DNA of 64,000 nt from Eucommia ulmoides (GCA_016647705.1 CM028333.1:25538243-25602242), one strand, 5' to 3'; counted from the first letter of the stretch, positions 37,938 to 51,747 are shown. Notes: a model not told the origin generated them from the sequence alone. Translations and numbers: made by a program.

Positions 37938-38785
37938 AGTGAGTGAGAGAGAGAGAGAGAGACGGGTTTGGGGTATATGGTGTATCTATATATGTATATA
38001 TAGACATATTTAATTTTTAAAAAATTTAATTTAAAATAAATAAAAAACTATAGTAAAATACTATTTTTATTATTTGATTGACCAATAAATTTTATTAATA
38101 GTTGGCTTATATTTTTTTTGTAAATTAAATTATTCATTAATAATTGTTATAATTCTATTAATTAATAAATTTTATATTTATAGTTATAATATTTTAAATT
38201 GTACAATTAATACAAATTTAAGAAAATAGAGTATTTATTTTAATAAATTTCATATAAATTAGAAAATATTTGGGCCTGGAAATAATGCATTTTTTTAATG
38301 TCATGTATTTTATTACATATTTAATTTATTTGGATATTTTTTTAGTTTTAGGTTCTATCGTGTGTTAAGTTCTTATGCGACGCCATCCACGTCAGTGTTT
38401 CGACAATAGTGTGTTAGCAATGCAATTATCAAGGTGAGTGTACTGTCTTCTATATAAATGGCCAAATTATATTTTATTTTAAATTGTGGGCAAAAATATT
38501 TATTAAAATGGACAATATTTATAAAATTAAATGGATCAATTAAAATTTTAAATGTGATAAGTGGTTTTTATTATTATCCTTCTATGCTAAAGCGTGTGTC
38601 CCAAAAGGCGGGCATGCCCTGCAGAATGTTCTCTGACTCGACAGATAAGTAGTCCTGCAGGTGTGTGGGAGACCTGGCATGAGAATAATCCCTATAGGTT
38701 GTTGATAGAAGTTGTTGATTATCATATAGGATTTGGTGGTTGACACCACGTGTGCACTCCTACCATTGAAGATATTGAATGACCA
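36790..38785 (+). mobile_element. Tekay/Del-type gypsy element, 3' end, broken
   Basis: Integrase core text starts near 36800 (LYIDKIIRLHGAPISIVSDRDP). It continues through blocks corresponding to plant chromovirus integrase (EFAYNNSY-type at about 37040, YSIDNIRECRGHSVNIENF-type at about 37170-37230). A GGGACAAAATTTCTTTTAGAG tract precedes the LTR start TGTAAGACCC at 37742. Only the first 1044 bp of the LTR lie here, because the 38786 element is inserted in it. The remainder should lie beyond the window. Several breaks. A TA/TG/GA microsatellite lies at 37896-37962 in the LTR. Confidence 0.8.
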
Positions 38786-40439
38786 TATTGACCTACAGAT
38801 CTACCCAAGAAGGGGTGGTGGTGGTGAATTGGGTAGTTTAAAAATTTAAACAAATAATTTATCAATTAATCAAATCACCAATTTTCGTAACCAGTTATTA
38901 TCTTGAGTTTAACCGAAAACGTGTTTGTCTAAGTGCACAACCAAACAAGTAAGGATAGAGAAATTAAACATGAATATTTATCCTAGTTTGACAAGTTACC
39001 CTTTCCCAGGTCTATTGCCCTTAGCTCTCGTAGAGATTTTGCAATCCACTAACCTTGATCCATTTCCTAGGTAGGAACCAAACCCTTACAATCATTCTCA
39101 CTGGTTCACGATTAACCTAATTATTTTCCTAGACTCAGAATCAAACCTTTAAAATCTTCATTTTATAGGTGCTGGAATAACCTAATTCTTTAACATGCTA
39201 AAAATCAAACCTATCTTTTTAACAGACGAAAGGCTAACCCTGATTAGAGACCGACCCATTATATCTAATAATCTCACACTCACAATAATACAAAAAATAT
39301 ATGTTTCTTCTCACATGAACTTCTACAACCTCAATTCAAGACATACTTAATTAATGGTCAGATATACTAAGTGATAGAATTACGTGAGAATACAAATTTC
39401 ATTATTATGTAAATTAGATTATCAGGTAAAAATTGTTTCACATAATATTTCAAGATATTAAAAATTAAAAATATTTTTTATTAAATAAATTATTATGATC
39501 TTAGACAAAGATATATATCGCATACATCACAGAAAATTGAGCACGTAAAGTAATTAGAGAGATACTCACCATAGTTTACTTGAAAATATGTGGTGTAGCA
39601 CAAAAACCAGTGTTAAAACGATAAAAGCTTCGTTCAAGAACTTTTTTAAAAATCTCCCAAAAATATATTTAAGCAAAATAACTCTCTCCTTTCAAAAAGT
39701 TGATTTAAATCTCTTGTTTTTGATGATTTTAATCATAAAATCTTCAAAATACAAGGTATATCCATGAAAATCAGTTAAAACCACTTTAAATAAAAAATTT
39801 CAACGTTCAAAGCCATAAGATTAGGGTAGAAGATCTTGAAAAACGTTATGGTCAACATTCTGAAATTTACAACATCAGTCGACTAGCTTATCCATCGAGC
39901 GACCGGTTATACCTTCAATAACTCAATTTCTAGTCATTGCTAACCAGTTGGTCAACCGTTTTAGGCTCAGAATCGATCATTCAACCAACCGATCGACCAA
40001 TAGCCTAAAATGCCAAAACACACTTCCTAATTCATTCGGTCGACCATTCAGGTTGAAATTTCACATTTTTTACTTTTTCAAACATTTCTTTCATCGATAT
40101 TTTTGGAAAAATATTTGCACATATAAATTTATTACCTTTGGCCATTTTTAAGAATATTTTAGATTATTTATAAGTGTCGTGCGTGATCCTAAGTGTGTTG
40201 TATTAAAAGCATAAAAATAATTGAGGTGTTTTTACCTAGAAATATAAAAATTCTTCTTTGGTGAAAAATATTCAACATCTTCATTGCAAGCATCTCGATC
40301 TTTAAAAAAATATCATCTTGAAAACCATTCATTTTCTCATTTGCTCACTTGGAACTCAAATCTGAAATTAATCAATAAAAACATTAGTTCCGTAAAACAT
40401 CAATGTTAATTTATCCATAGAAATATCTAGGGGTGAACA

Positions 40440-40591
40440 ATTGTTTTTTTTTTTTTTAACAATTAATTTTATTGTTTTCTCAAAAAAGTTATATAACCAC
40501 ACTCCCCCTTAATATGAGAATGGATTTTGTTCACATTTAATATCACAATGAAAAAACCATTTTCAAGATTATGCAATGAGAAAAAATTCAA

Positions 40592-40648
<57 letters not shown>

Positions 40649-41481
40649 TCTAGTTAAAAGTACTCCCCCTAGGATACGATAATCCTAGATAACAAATTTC
40701 TTTAAAATAAATTTCAAAATTTCAAAGTTTTTAAAAAACTTTGAAATGTGATAACAAATATCAATAATCACTTTTCAATAATAAAATACAATAAAAAACA
40801 TGATAATGATAATGATAAATTTAAAATATTTTATATGGACCACTTTGAGGCAATTGATGAAATTTAAGACTAACTAAGTCCAAAATAAGTCAATCACAAG
40901 ATAATATCTAAATCAGACCAAAAAAAAAAAAAAATCATCCAAACACCTAGTTACTATTATAGACCAAATGTTTTGAAATTAGTCCTTAAACAAAATAGTT
41001 AGCCATAAAAAAGAAATAGTTAGCCATAAAAAAGAATTAGAACCATAAATCTTTCGGTTACCAACGTGAGAACTGGAGTGTGGAGATAAATTGAACTAGA
41101 TGGTCCTAAAAATCTAGGAGGTGAATGAGTAGTAAGTTTGAATACTCTGAATTATGCCATGAATTTGGTTAATTGAGGGCATTGCACTTCCTACTTGAAT
41201 TGTCATACCATCTAGTCTTCTGTCTACTACTCTAATACATTGCTTAAAATTTTCAAACTACTCTTGCAACCGATCAATCTTTTGATAAATTCCACTGAAG
41301 TCTCTTATTTCATTTTCAATAGCTTACATCTCGAAATACTCTTCTTTATGTCCTCCATCTTTTTAGACCTATTGATTCCTCACAAATTCACATCCCATAT
41401 GACAAATTTTGCTTGAGTCAAGAAGACATGTATTCCTCTTACCACATTCATCATCAATAGGCACTTGAAAGTCTTCAAGAA
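40440..41481 (-). mobile_element. 3' interior of the minus-strand copia element
   Basis: Noncoding or degraded interior. It has ACTCCCCCTTA purine-tract complements (40501), a long (AT)n tract (40595-40646), and ACTCCCCCTAGGATA at about 40661, which resembles the RNase H segment of the 23453-31439 element at about 26497. No intact frame. Confidence 0.6.
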
Positions 41482-44173
41482 TGTTGAACCTAATATTTTG
41501 AAGACAACAAGGTGAAAACAACTCTTTACTTATATACTCTTAATTTAACCCGAATTAGAATCACGAACACTTTAAAATGAATTAATCATATATGTGTTAT
41601 GATTATTTTAAGCGTCTAAAGTGTGTTTATAATGTGCTAAATATGTGAAATAGTTTTGGCTAAGGACCTAATTGAAATTGATTTTAACGCTTAAAATAAT
41701 GATTTTTTGGGTCAATTCGGTTAATCGGTTAAAGGGGTCAGCTGACTAACCAAAACAATGTATTTTGGAAGTGGAATGAGAGACCTACTAGTTAAGTCGG
41801 CCAACCAACAAGTTAAGTCGGTCGACTAATGAATCCAGTAGTTGAAATGGGACAAAATGGGGACCTTCTGGTCCAACTGGTCAACCGACCGGACCAGTAT
41901 AACGGTAAAATTAATGATCATTCTAAGGAGTCCGTCAACCAACGGTGAAGGCCGGTCGACCGACGTTGGTCAGTCAACATGTTTACTAATTTGTTTTCTG
42001 TTCAAGGTATTTCATTTTGATTTTAGGGCAATTTAAAGTATTTTCGAAATATATCATGATATATATGATTCCTATTTAATTAAATATTATTTTAATTAAA
42101 GTGATAAATACTACCTATTTCTATGGATTTTGATTTGAAAACGTTTTAAGGACCAAAATGAATTTTGCCAAGAATATTCTTAAATGAAAAAAAATCTATT
42201 TTGAATATATATGATATATGGGGTCTTGGCATGTCATTTTTAGTTATGACATTTGAAAACTAACTATTGGAGGTTTAGTTTTGGTCTATTTAAAGAGACC
42301 TATAGGATTTAGTTTTAGTCATAAAAAACAATCGGATTTGTGCTTTTTAAGATAGATTTTGTTGCTGAAAATTATAAGTGAGATTATTCATTGAGTTTTT
42401 TATCTAAGGCGCTTATCGTTCTTGTCACCGGTCTGGATTTTGCTATCGAGTTGTTCGAATCAGTTTTACACGAATTCCAGTGAGATTGTTCCAAGTTTTT
42501 GGTTTTATTTTATTATATTATTTTGATTAATTTCTTGGATAAGATATTTGAGAAAACATGTTTTTCAACTTAATTCTTGGAAATCTTTTAAATGATTTTT
42601 TTATTAAAAAATTTGATTACGCGCTACTTGTGTGCTACCTGTTATTTTTATAATTAGATTTATTTATCGCATATTGTATCTATCATGTAGTTACTATTTG
42701 AGACATTAATTGAGTATATCTGTATTGAGGTAGTAGAAGCTTATTGTGAGAAGAAACTTGTTATTTTTTGTATTTGCGAGTTTGAGTGGATTTGACACGT
42801 TTAGGTCGGTATCTAATCAGAGTAGCTAGGTTTCAATCTTTAGCTTGAGAAAAATATTAAGATTTGATCGTTGGCCTGCAAAAAGATTAGGCTAGCCTTT
42901 TCTCTTGAAAAGATTAGGTTGTGATTCTTATTCTAATAGAATTAGAGAAGGAAAATGTTATTCCTAAGCCTGTGAAAAGGATAACTGTTATAGTGTTAGG
43001 TTGATTCTTAGATTGTAAAAGAATCAGGTGTGTAAAGATTGATTCTGAGTCTGTGAAAAGAATCAAGATAGTTAGGGTTTGGTTTTGAGCCTTGGAAAAG
43101 AATTAAGTTAGTCTTTAGCCTATGAAAAATATTGTAAGGGTTTGGTTCCAACTTGTGAAAGGAATCAAGGTTTAGTGGATTGCGAATTTCCGTGGAGATT
43201 GGGAGACTAGATGTAGGTAAGCGTAGCTTACCGAATCAGGATATATTGTTGTGTACTGCATTGCTATTTTTCTGTTTGTTTGGGTGTGCACTTAGTTAAA
43301 CACATTTTCATTACTTAACAAGATTATAATCAATTAGGGAAATTAATATATTGTGTGTTGAATTTATTTTTAAAATTTTTGTAAGTACCTAATTCACTCT
43401 CTTCTTAGGTAGCTCTTGGGCCAACAATTGGTATCAGAGCTGATTTTAACCCTATTAGGTTTAACATCCTAGCTAAACACATTAACCCGTTTTCTATTCC
43501 GAAATACCCTTGGCCAAATTTACCAAAACCGAACCAAGTCCTTCTACTCTCTATGAACTTCCAAGTCTACATTAGTAGATAGTGGACCTCAATCAGGCAT
43601 ATGGATATCCTAGTCTTTTACAGTCTAAGTCATGAGTTTCGTTGGTGGATAATCCAATCCGGTCTTGGATAGTTATATTATTGAGTCTCGTACAAACACG
43701 TTTACAGGATCTAAAATGGCGTTCACCATTATTGCATGTCAAAATTCTAGAACATCACATGGTGTGTTTTACCGCTTGAACTTGATATAACTGACGGTTG
43801 TTGAGGGAAAAATGACTTAGTCGTTAGAAGAATTCAAAACTAGCATATCGTTATGTTAAGATTGTTTTTAGGTTGTTTGTTATTTAATTTAGTTGTGTTT
43901 TTCATTTTCGTGTGTGTGTTTTGCTCGAGAACTAGTAAAATTCCAAGTTTGGGGGTATTTGATAGGTGTGATCTACCTATATATTTTCAAACAGGTTTTG
44001 TTAGTTTTAGAGTATTTTTATAACGTTTTTATTATGTTTTAATTAGTTTTTATTCTTTTTTGTATAAATCAGGTGTGTGGGGTGAAAAGGTAGGAAAACG
44101 GAGCATAAACGATCAGATCGAACCAAGAACGGTAGAAAAATAAGCACGGAGGCAAGATTCTGAAAAGAAGCCT

Positions 44174-44363
44174 ACCGCCGCGGCGTCAGACCTTTGCCGC
44201 GGCAGTGAAAATACAGAGAAAGGCCAATTCTTGCTGGACGTCTACCACTGCGGTGGTGAAACTGTAAGATGATCCATGAATCCACTGTTTTCTTCACCGC
44301 CTAAGCCATCACTTAACCGACATGCTCCACCGCCGCGACAGTGAATCCCACCGCCGTAGCGGT
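44174..44363 (+). repeat. ACCGC-CGCG-GCGGT palindrome array in an Athila LTR
   Basis: About six copies of a 14-bp palindrome at 44174, 44193, 44244, 44295, 44329 and 44350. Three keep a CCGC or CCGCGG centre. Spacing is irregular (19-51 bp) here. Highly CpG-rich in an AT-rich setting. Confidence 0.75.
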
Positions 44364-44424
44364 TACTCTGCACATTGGATTATATATTTTTTGAAATATT
44401 TTACCTATTTAAACCCTTTCTCTC

Positions 44425-45860
44425 TGGTAGCGCGTAAATACGTCGCTACTTTCACTCACAAGTATACGAGGTCTAAGTTTTAATATAATGGATCTTTGAA
44501 GATCGGATATCGTTCCCACAGAGAAAAGTGTGAATAATTGAATACCACAATTTACGTAGTCTCATATTATCTTAACGATTAAAGAAATGATTAAAAATTA
44601 AACTAAGCTAAACTACAATTAGTGGGTTAATCCTAACTAAGTTGATTAACTAGGGATTGATTTTGTTCACTTAATACATGTTTAATTTTGTTTAGTTAAC
44701 AACAATGGAATTTAGGTATCCGACAATCTCGGTTCGTAAACTCCTCCGCCACCTCTTCCGAGTGTAAGACGGGGGAATACGAGACTTCGTGTCAATGAAG
44801 AGGTCCCCCTCAACATCTTAACGACTCTAGGCCGCGTGAGTCTTGACCCAACGTCATTGATTGCACACTAACTAACGCCCTCCCGGGTCGTTAGATCGTA
44901 ACGATGTGTTTACCCTAATCCGAATCTAGGGTTACCTCTTCTGAGTGTCAAACCCTAGATTCTCAAATCCAACCCTAATACCATAATAAGCATACTAAGA
45001 TCTTCATCAAATGATTAACACAATCGGATTTAAAAGCAACAATAGTTAAAGAAACATATATTAAACCAAATGAGTATTTACATGAATTACATCTAACCCT
45101 AACTAATCTCTAATTAAACTAATATGATCTTAGCCATTACAATATTAAATCAAAAGGATATCATCAACATCAATAATAAATGTTAAGTACAAAGATGGAA
45201 ACAAGGGAAGAAAAATCAAATCTCAAAGTGGAGTAATCCACTTTCGCCAAAGGACAATCCTCCCGAGCTTCTTCTTCTCCATTGACGAACTTCCTCTTCT
45301 AGCTCTTCAAGAATTGGCCAATAACACTTCCTAAAACTAATCTAATCTACATCCTAAATTATGTAATCCTAACTAAGGTGGAAGGAGCTCTCAAAACATG
45401 ATTCGGGGCTTTTTACAATTGGGGGAGAAAAGGGTTAAAAATTAAGGTTTGGAAAATATCTTCAAAATATCTAAAAAAATATATTTCTGTGCAGAGTGTC
45501 ACCACTTAGGCGGTGGTTGAGTCGGTCAAGCTTCTGTCGGATCTTCGCCTAGGCGGTGGTTTCTCCGCCTAGACGGTGGTTGCTGGCACAACATTTTGAT
45601 GTTTTCTCGCCTAGGCGGTGGTTCAGCATTTTAGCACTCCAACTTTTTACCTCTTTTCCGCCTAGGCGGTGGTCTTCATGCACCGAAACCCAGTTCACGT
45701 TTTGTTCACCGTTTCTCCACCGTTTTGGCTTGTTTATCGCTCGTTAACGTCCCTTCACCTGTTTTACACTGAAACAAACTAAAAAGCAATTAAATATAAC
45801 TAATACGCTTGAAAACTAACAAATTCAGTTTTGAAATAAATAGGTATTTTACACCTATCA
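44425..45860 (-). mobile_element. Inverted Athila solo LTR inside an Athila LTR
   Basis: Starts TGGTAGCGCGTAAATACGTCGC (complement of the Athila LTR end) and ends TTACACCTATCA (complement of its start), 1436 bp. Flanks CTCTC (44420-44424) and CTATC (45861-45865) form a 5-bp duplication with one difference. No interior. Confidence 0.85.
45501..45670 (-). repeat. ACCGC-CTAG-GCGGT palindrome array in the solo LTR
   Basis: Five copies centred on CCTAGG, beginning at about 45501, 45544, 45564, 45606 and 45657. Spacings include 43, 42 and 20 bp. Three have the exact CGCCTAGGCGGT core. Confidence 0.8.
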
Positions 45861-47500
45861 CTATCCTCTTCTCTTCCGAGGGAATCACCCCTAAGACCTT
45901 AAACTATATTTTAGGGTGAGTTTGAGAGATTTTTGAGAGAGAGCTCTCAACCCGAGGAAGAAGATGAAGGAGGAAGCGATCGTTCAACGATTTTAGCGCA
46001 AAATCTTTGGATATTGGCTAAGTCGTTTCGTCTCTTTTATTTATTTTCTTTATTTTGGTAGTTGTTGGGCATGTTTAGTCCATTCTACATTGTTTATATG
46101 CTTATGACCATGGGCTAAACATAGGTTATTTAGGGATTATTAATAAATTTATGAATATGTTGTTTGAATGAGTTTGTGTTTCATTACCAGATGTTCTTCG
46201 TTATTTTGATTGTGTTTATCATTCTTGTATGATTTATATGCTTAGAATGATTTATTGAGAATACGGGGTTTGACACTAGGGGAGAGGTAACCCCGGATTC
46301 AGACTAGGTTAAACACAACGTGACGATTCAATAACTCAGGAGGGAGTTTGAGAGTGTGCAATCGATGACGTTGGGGCAAGACTCACATGACCTAGGGTCG
46401 TTAAGACGTTGAGGGAGACTTCTTCATTGATACGAAGTTGCATATTCCCTCATCTTACATTCGAGAGAGGTGGCGGGGGAGTTTACGAACTGATATTGTC
46501 GGATAAGTCAAACGCCGTTAACATAAATTAAAACGAGATCGAACACGTATTCGTAAACGAAGTTAATCCCTAGATAATCTATTCTCTCAAAACTATCTCA
46601 ATATAATATTAGTATAGTTAATTTAATTAAATTAATTAAATTAATTAAATTAGTATTAGTATTTAATTTTATTCACATTTATTTTTACCTAGATAAAATT
46701 ATGTTATGATAATCGCGGTATAATAATCACAACCAATCCCTGTGGATACGATAACCCTAATTCTCCCGATCTATACTAAAACTTGACCCGTATACTTGCG
46801 GTGAAAGTGGCGACGCGTAATTGTGGCCACCAGTTAACCATTTTTTTTATAAGAAAAATTATATACCAACAAAGGATCCTAAAGGGTGTTCACAAGACAC
46901 CACTCCCATTCAAAAAGAACAAAATGAAGGTCCAATAAATAATTGGCCTATATATATATATATATATATATAGCTATTTAAGAGAAAACAACAACTGAAT
47001 CAATGGAACAAAAACAACCCTCCTCGATCAACCAAATCATGGTTATCTTATTGGATCCAGAAATAACTAGATACCTAGAAAAGAAAATTTTCATGAAAGT
47101 ATTAATAACAGATTTACTGGGCTAATGAGAATGAATGGAAATAATTCAAAAAGGAAAGATGCAAGACTCACTAGATCTAAGAGGATGAATGAAAATAATA
47201 TACAAAGGCATAAAATGGATGATATTAGAAAGCCACGGGTTCAACAAAATGATTATCATTGGGAGAGAATGCAACCGCAAAATCAATGATAGGTGTAATT
47301 TATCTGTTTATTCCCAAACTGGTTTTGGTAGTTTTTGAATATTTTTATAGCATTTTATTATGTTTTAATACATTTTTCTTTATTTTGTTATAAATCAGGT
47401 GTTTGGAGCGAAAAAGGACTAAAACGGTCCATAAACGAGCAAGTCGGTGGAAGAACGGTGGAGAAAAGAGCAAAACGAATAATATTCAGAACCTGCATCC

Positions 47501-47640
47501 ACCGCTGCAGCGGTAAAAATACAGAGAGTTGTTGAATTCTCCACTGCTGCAGTAGTCAAAATGCTGAGAGTTGCTGAACTAATCACCGCTGCAGCGGTCA
47601 CCCGCCAGAATCCTACCAACCTCTCCACCGCTGCAGTGTT
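47501..47640 (+). repeat. ACCGC-TGCA-GCGGT palindrome array, 5' LTR (42-bp period)
   Basis: Four copies at 47501, 47543, 47585 and 47627, exactly 42 bp apart. Two are perfect ACCGCTGCAGCGGT. Spacers share ACAGAGAGTTGTTGAATTCTCC-like text. Confidence 0.9.
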
Positions 47641-50600
47641 CAGGCGCTAGATAGTTTCGATATTTTAGGATATTTTGTTAATATTTTGGATCCTATAAAT
47701 ATCATATATTATCCCCCAAACACATGGTTAACGTTTTCGAGAGTGGCTTGAGAGCTCCAATGCCTATCAACCAAGAGAAGATTACAACGCGAAGAAGAGA
47801 AAACGTTCTTGGAGCGGTTTTAGCGTTGATTCTTTGGATAACGGCTAGTCTCCTTGTTTTTCTCTTTTATTTGTAGTTTGGTTAGTAGTTTTGTATATGT
47901 TTAGCTTGTTTTTAGTTGTATATTTGGTTGTGCCGCCTATGTATAGCTAAATATATATTGTATAGGGAGCGATTCGTATATGAAAACATTGTTTGAATAA
48001 ATCTATATTTCGTTAATGGTTGTTCATGTTTATCCGATTGTGTTTACCATTTTATTACAATCTTAATTTACTTGTTATGCTATTAGGGTTGATTTTGAGA
48101 ATACGGGGCTTGACATTCGGGAGAGGCAACTCTCAGATTCGGACTAGGGATTAAACACAATGCGGCGATCTAATGACCCAGGAGGGTGTTAGAGAGTGTC
48201 CAATCCGTAACGTTGGGGCAAGACTCATGTGACCAAGTGTCGTATAGACGTTCGAGGGGGACTTCGACGTTGACGCGAAATCATAAATTCATTCACTTTA
48301 CACTCGGGAGAGGTAGTAAATGAGATTTCGATACTGAGATTATTGGATAGAATGAATTTCGTTAATGTAAACTGGATTGAAACGAATACGTTTAAGTGGA
48401 CGGAGTTAATCCCTAGGCAATTTACTCCCATTAACATCAATATTAGTATATTAGTATAATTAGTTTAATTAGTTTAGTTTATAATTATTATAAAAATCTA
48501 TTTTTTATCACCTAAATAAAGTTAGGTTATGAAAATTACAGTAGTCAACGATAATTTAATCCAATCCCTGTGGATACGACAACCCCTACTTTTCTCAATC
48601 TATACTAAAACTTAACCCGTACACTTGCGGTGAAAGTAGCGACGTAATTTACGTGCTACCATGTTTTTGGCGCCGTTGCCGGGGATTGGTTTTTAGATTG
48701 TTGTTGATATTGTGAGTAAATAATTTGATTTTAATTTAGGCATTCATTTTGTTATAATTTTTTCTTTGTAGTTTTGTTTTTCATGCAGCGTACTTGAAGA
48801 TGCTAGATCAACAAGTATTGATGCATTTTTTTCAACGAGATTCCAAGCCGTTTTGTTATGCTTGGGATCGATACAAGGAGATGCTATTCCAGTTTCCAAA
48901 TCATCGTTTCCCGAGGGAGTGTGAACTACTGAACTTCCTTGATAGGTTACTAGCCGCAACCAGAACGTGGGTTGAAGGAAGAAACGGTACCACCTCTTTC
49001 GACCAACTAACCATGGACGAAGCCTATCGATTATTGGAAGACATGGCGGAGTCTGATTTTCATTGTTAGAATTATTCAACAAGCTACCAAAGCTTGGAGA
49101 ATAGTTCCACCGTTTCGGTGCCATGGATTGACATCCCGGACCAATAGGAGGAGTCTTCCCCCGCCCTGGAAGAGTATTTGTTGCAGTTATGGGGAAGACT
49201 CAGATTTTCTTTAGGGAAACGAATGACCGGATAAATGACACGAGGATTTCCTTGACAATATTGAGACGGTTTGCGCCAAAATTGATGCGACCGTAACGTC
49301 TCTTCAGACGCAAATCGATTAGCTTATCTGCTTTATTAGGCCGAGTCAGAAACGGTGGCATTGGGAGACATACAAGCCACATTCATCGAAAGCCACCGTG
49401 AGGAACCGAATGCAAGGGAAAGGTACTTGAGTGAGATCGAAGACGATCATGCTAATGAGGAGAAAACCCAAGTGTGGATTAGTGATGAAGAATCCCATGT
49501 TAACAGTTGTGATTTTTTACCATTTGAAATCTAATTCGTAATGCCACCCCCGATCCAAGAAAATTACATCTACGAGGATCCGATGTGGCTCACCTATCCT
49601 ATCCCATTTCTAGCTCAGTACATTCATGCTTCCCAAGCACAAGAAAATGAGTTGAGTCTTGTTGAAAGCTCAAGCCGATCAGAGCAAAATCTCACCAGTT
49701 TTGAGGGCATTATGAACCAAGACCCATACGTAGTATTGTATGACACTTACTATGGGCGGAAGCCTCTCTTTGATGAGCCCTTCTCCGTGTCAAGCTGAAG
49801 ACCTTAAATCAAGCGCTTCTTGGGAGGCAATCCAAGTCCAAAAATAAATTAGATACATCACTGCCGACTTGATTCGGAGGCGAGCTTGTTTTGCCTCCCA
49901 GGTACATGTTCTAAACCCCTGTCTTCGTCATCATGCTTTATTGGGATCGCTGATGGGTTATTGTGGACACCGTCCGTTATAAGTTTGGGGGTGATGTGTA
50001 GTATGTTAGCATGTTTTATTGTTTAATTGTTTGCATGATTGTTTAGATTAGTAAAAATGTGTTTATGTTTGTAGTAGTTATTGCATGTACTAAGTTTTGC
50101 GTTTATTTGGGCCATTACCCGATGATGATATTATCTCCTAGTTGTTTGTCGAGGTCAAGGGTAATGCCCATTCATGTGTGTTTTGTATGCTTGGCATGTC
50201 GTTTTGGTAAAAGTTATTGTGGATCCTAATTTACATGAGCACGTAGACTCAATGTATAGCTATTTAATTGATTTGACATCAATTATCCATTAGACAAATT
50301 CATGACAATTTAAGGATTCTAGAACTTGATTAGGGGACACTTGAGGCGAAATCCTAGGCGAGGTAGTTCAGGAGATATGATTTAGGCATTCATTTGATTG
50401 CTTGAGCTTTTGAAGCTTACCTTGTAAAATCTTTATCACTCGTTACCTTGTCGAAGCCTATAAGTCGTTTCAATTCTGAACACATAACAAATACCCTGGC
50501 CAATTGAATTATTTCCAAACCTATATCGCTGAACCGAAGGCACAATTTGAGTGAAATCAAGTTAGCATTTGTTTATGCTACTTGAAGTGAGCGGTTGGGT

Positions 50601-51587
50601 TTATGGCGAACTTTTGACTGGTTCGGTATTCGAGTACTCACTTGTCATTTTTCTTTCTTTTTAACCACACCTGTGAAATTGTAATAATCGAATAAGTTTT
50701 GGAGGTGTGGTACGTTAAAAAAAAATGTAAATATAGTTAAATTTTTGTTTCTTTTGACAAGTGAGTACGTTGTTCTTAAATGTATGTTTAGAGTTGTTTC
50801 AAATTTATCTATGGGGGTTCGAGTGTGATTGTGTGCCAAGCGTTGTGCCTTGGGTATCGTTAAGTTAACAACGTTAACCTGTTTTATATTTTCGATCTAC
50901 TCTTGGCCATGTTCCAAACCGTATCAAGTCCTTATGATGTTTCTGAACTGCTTAGCCTATATTAGTGGAGAGTGGAACCCAGTCAGGCATATGGAAATCC
51001 TAATCCCTATCGGTTTAAGTCGTGAGCTTCGTTGATAGATAATCCAATCCGGTTGTTGGGTAGTTGTATAATTGAGTTTTCGCACATACACTTGAACATG
51101 ATCTAGAATGGCATTTACCATTATTGAATGTCGAAATTCTAGAACATCAAATGGTGCATTTTACTCTTGAACTCGATATGATTGGGGGTTATTGAGGGAA
51201 AAATATTTTGGTCGATAGTTGAATTCAAAACTCGCATATTGTTATGTTTGGGAAGTTTGTATTTTTATTCATTGTTTAGTTTTTGTGTTAGTTAATTTAG
51301 TTTAGTTTTTTATTTTAGTGTGAGTATTTTGCTCGAAGACTAGCAAAATTCTAACTTTGGGGGTATTTGATAGGTGTAATTTATTTATTTATTTATTCCC
51401 AAACCGATTTTGGTAGTTTTCGAGTATTTTTATAGAATTTTATTATGTTTTAATACATTTTTATTTACTTTGTAATAAATCAGGTGTTTGGGGGCAAAAA
51501 GGGACTAAAATGGTCCATAAACAAGCAAGTTGGTAGAAGAACGGTGGAGAAAAAGAGCAAAACGGACAATATTTAGAACCTGTATCC

Positions 51588-51747
51588 ATTGCTGTAGCGG
51601 TGAAAATACAGAGAGTTGTTGAATTCTCCACCACTGTAGCAGTGAAACCACTGCTGTAGTTGTCAAAATGCAGAGAGTTGCCGAACTCTCCGCCACTGCA
51701 GGGGTCACTTGCCAGAAGCCTACCGATCTCTCTACCGCTGCAGTGGT
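51588..51747 (+). repeat. ACCGC-TGCA-GCGGT palindrome array, 3' LTR
   Basis: Copies at 51588, 51630, 51650, 51692 and 51734. Spacings are 42, 20, 42 and 42 bp, so a half-length unit was gained relative to the 5' LTR. Individual palindromes are more decayed than in the 5' LTR. Confidence 0.85.

Larger units (their letters stand above)
43475..46832 (+). mobile_element. Athila-type gypsy 3' end, split by a solo LTR
   Basis: 3' untranslated sequence (about 43475-43959) ends in the purine tract TTTGGGGGTATT. The LTR starts TGATAGGTGT at 43960 and ends at 46832, interrupted at 44425-45860. The 3' region matches 50862-51367 of the next Athila copy. No coding region, 5' LTR or clear target duplication, so it is a truncated fossil. 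Confidence 0.75.

Noticed and set aside
45556-45747. Arginine/tryptophan-rich short frame
   Set aside because: Produced by the CCTAGGCGGTGG palindrome repeats in the Athila solo LTR.
47501-47640. Regular 42-bp repeats considered as a CRISPR-like array
   Set aside because: Plant nuclear DNA, repeats inside an LTR, spacers also repeated, no cas genes.
48744-49124. 126-codon minus-strand frame
   Set aside because: Shadow of the Athila gag reading on the plus strand; no domain of its own.
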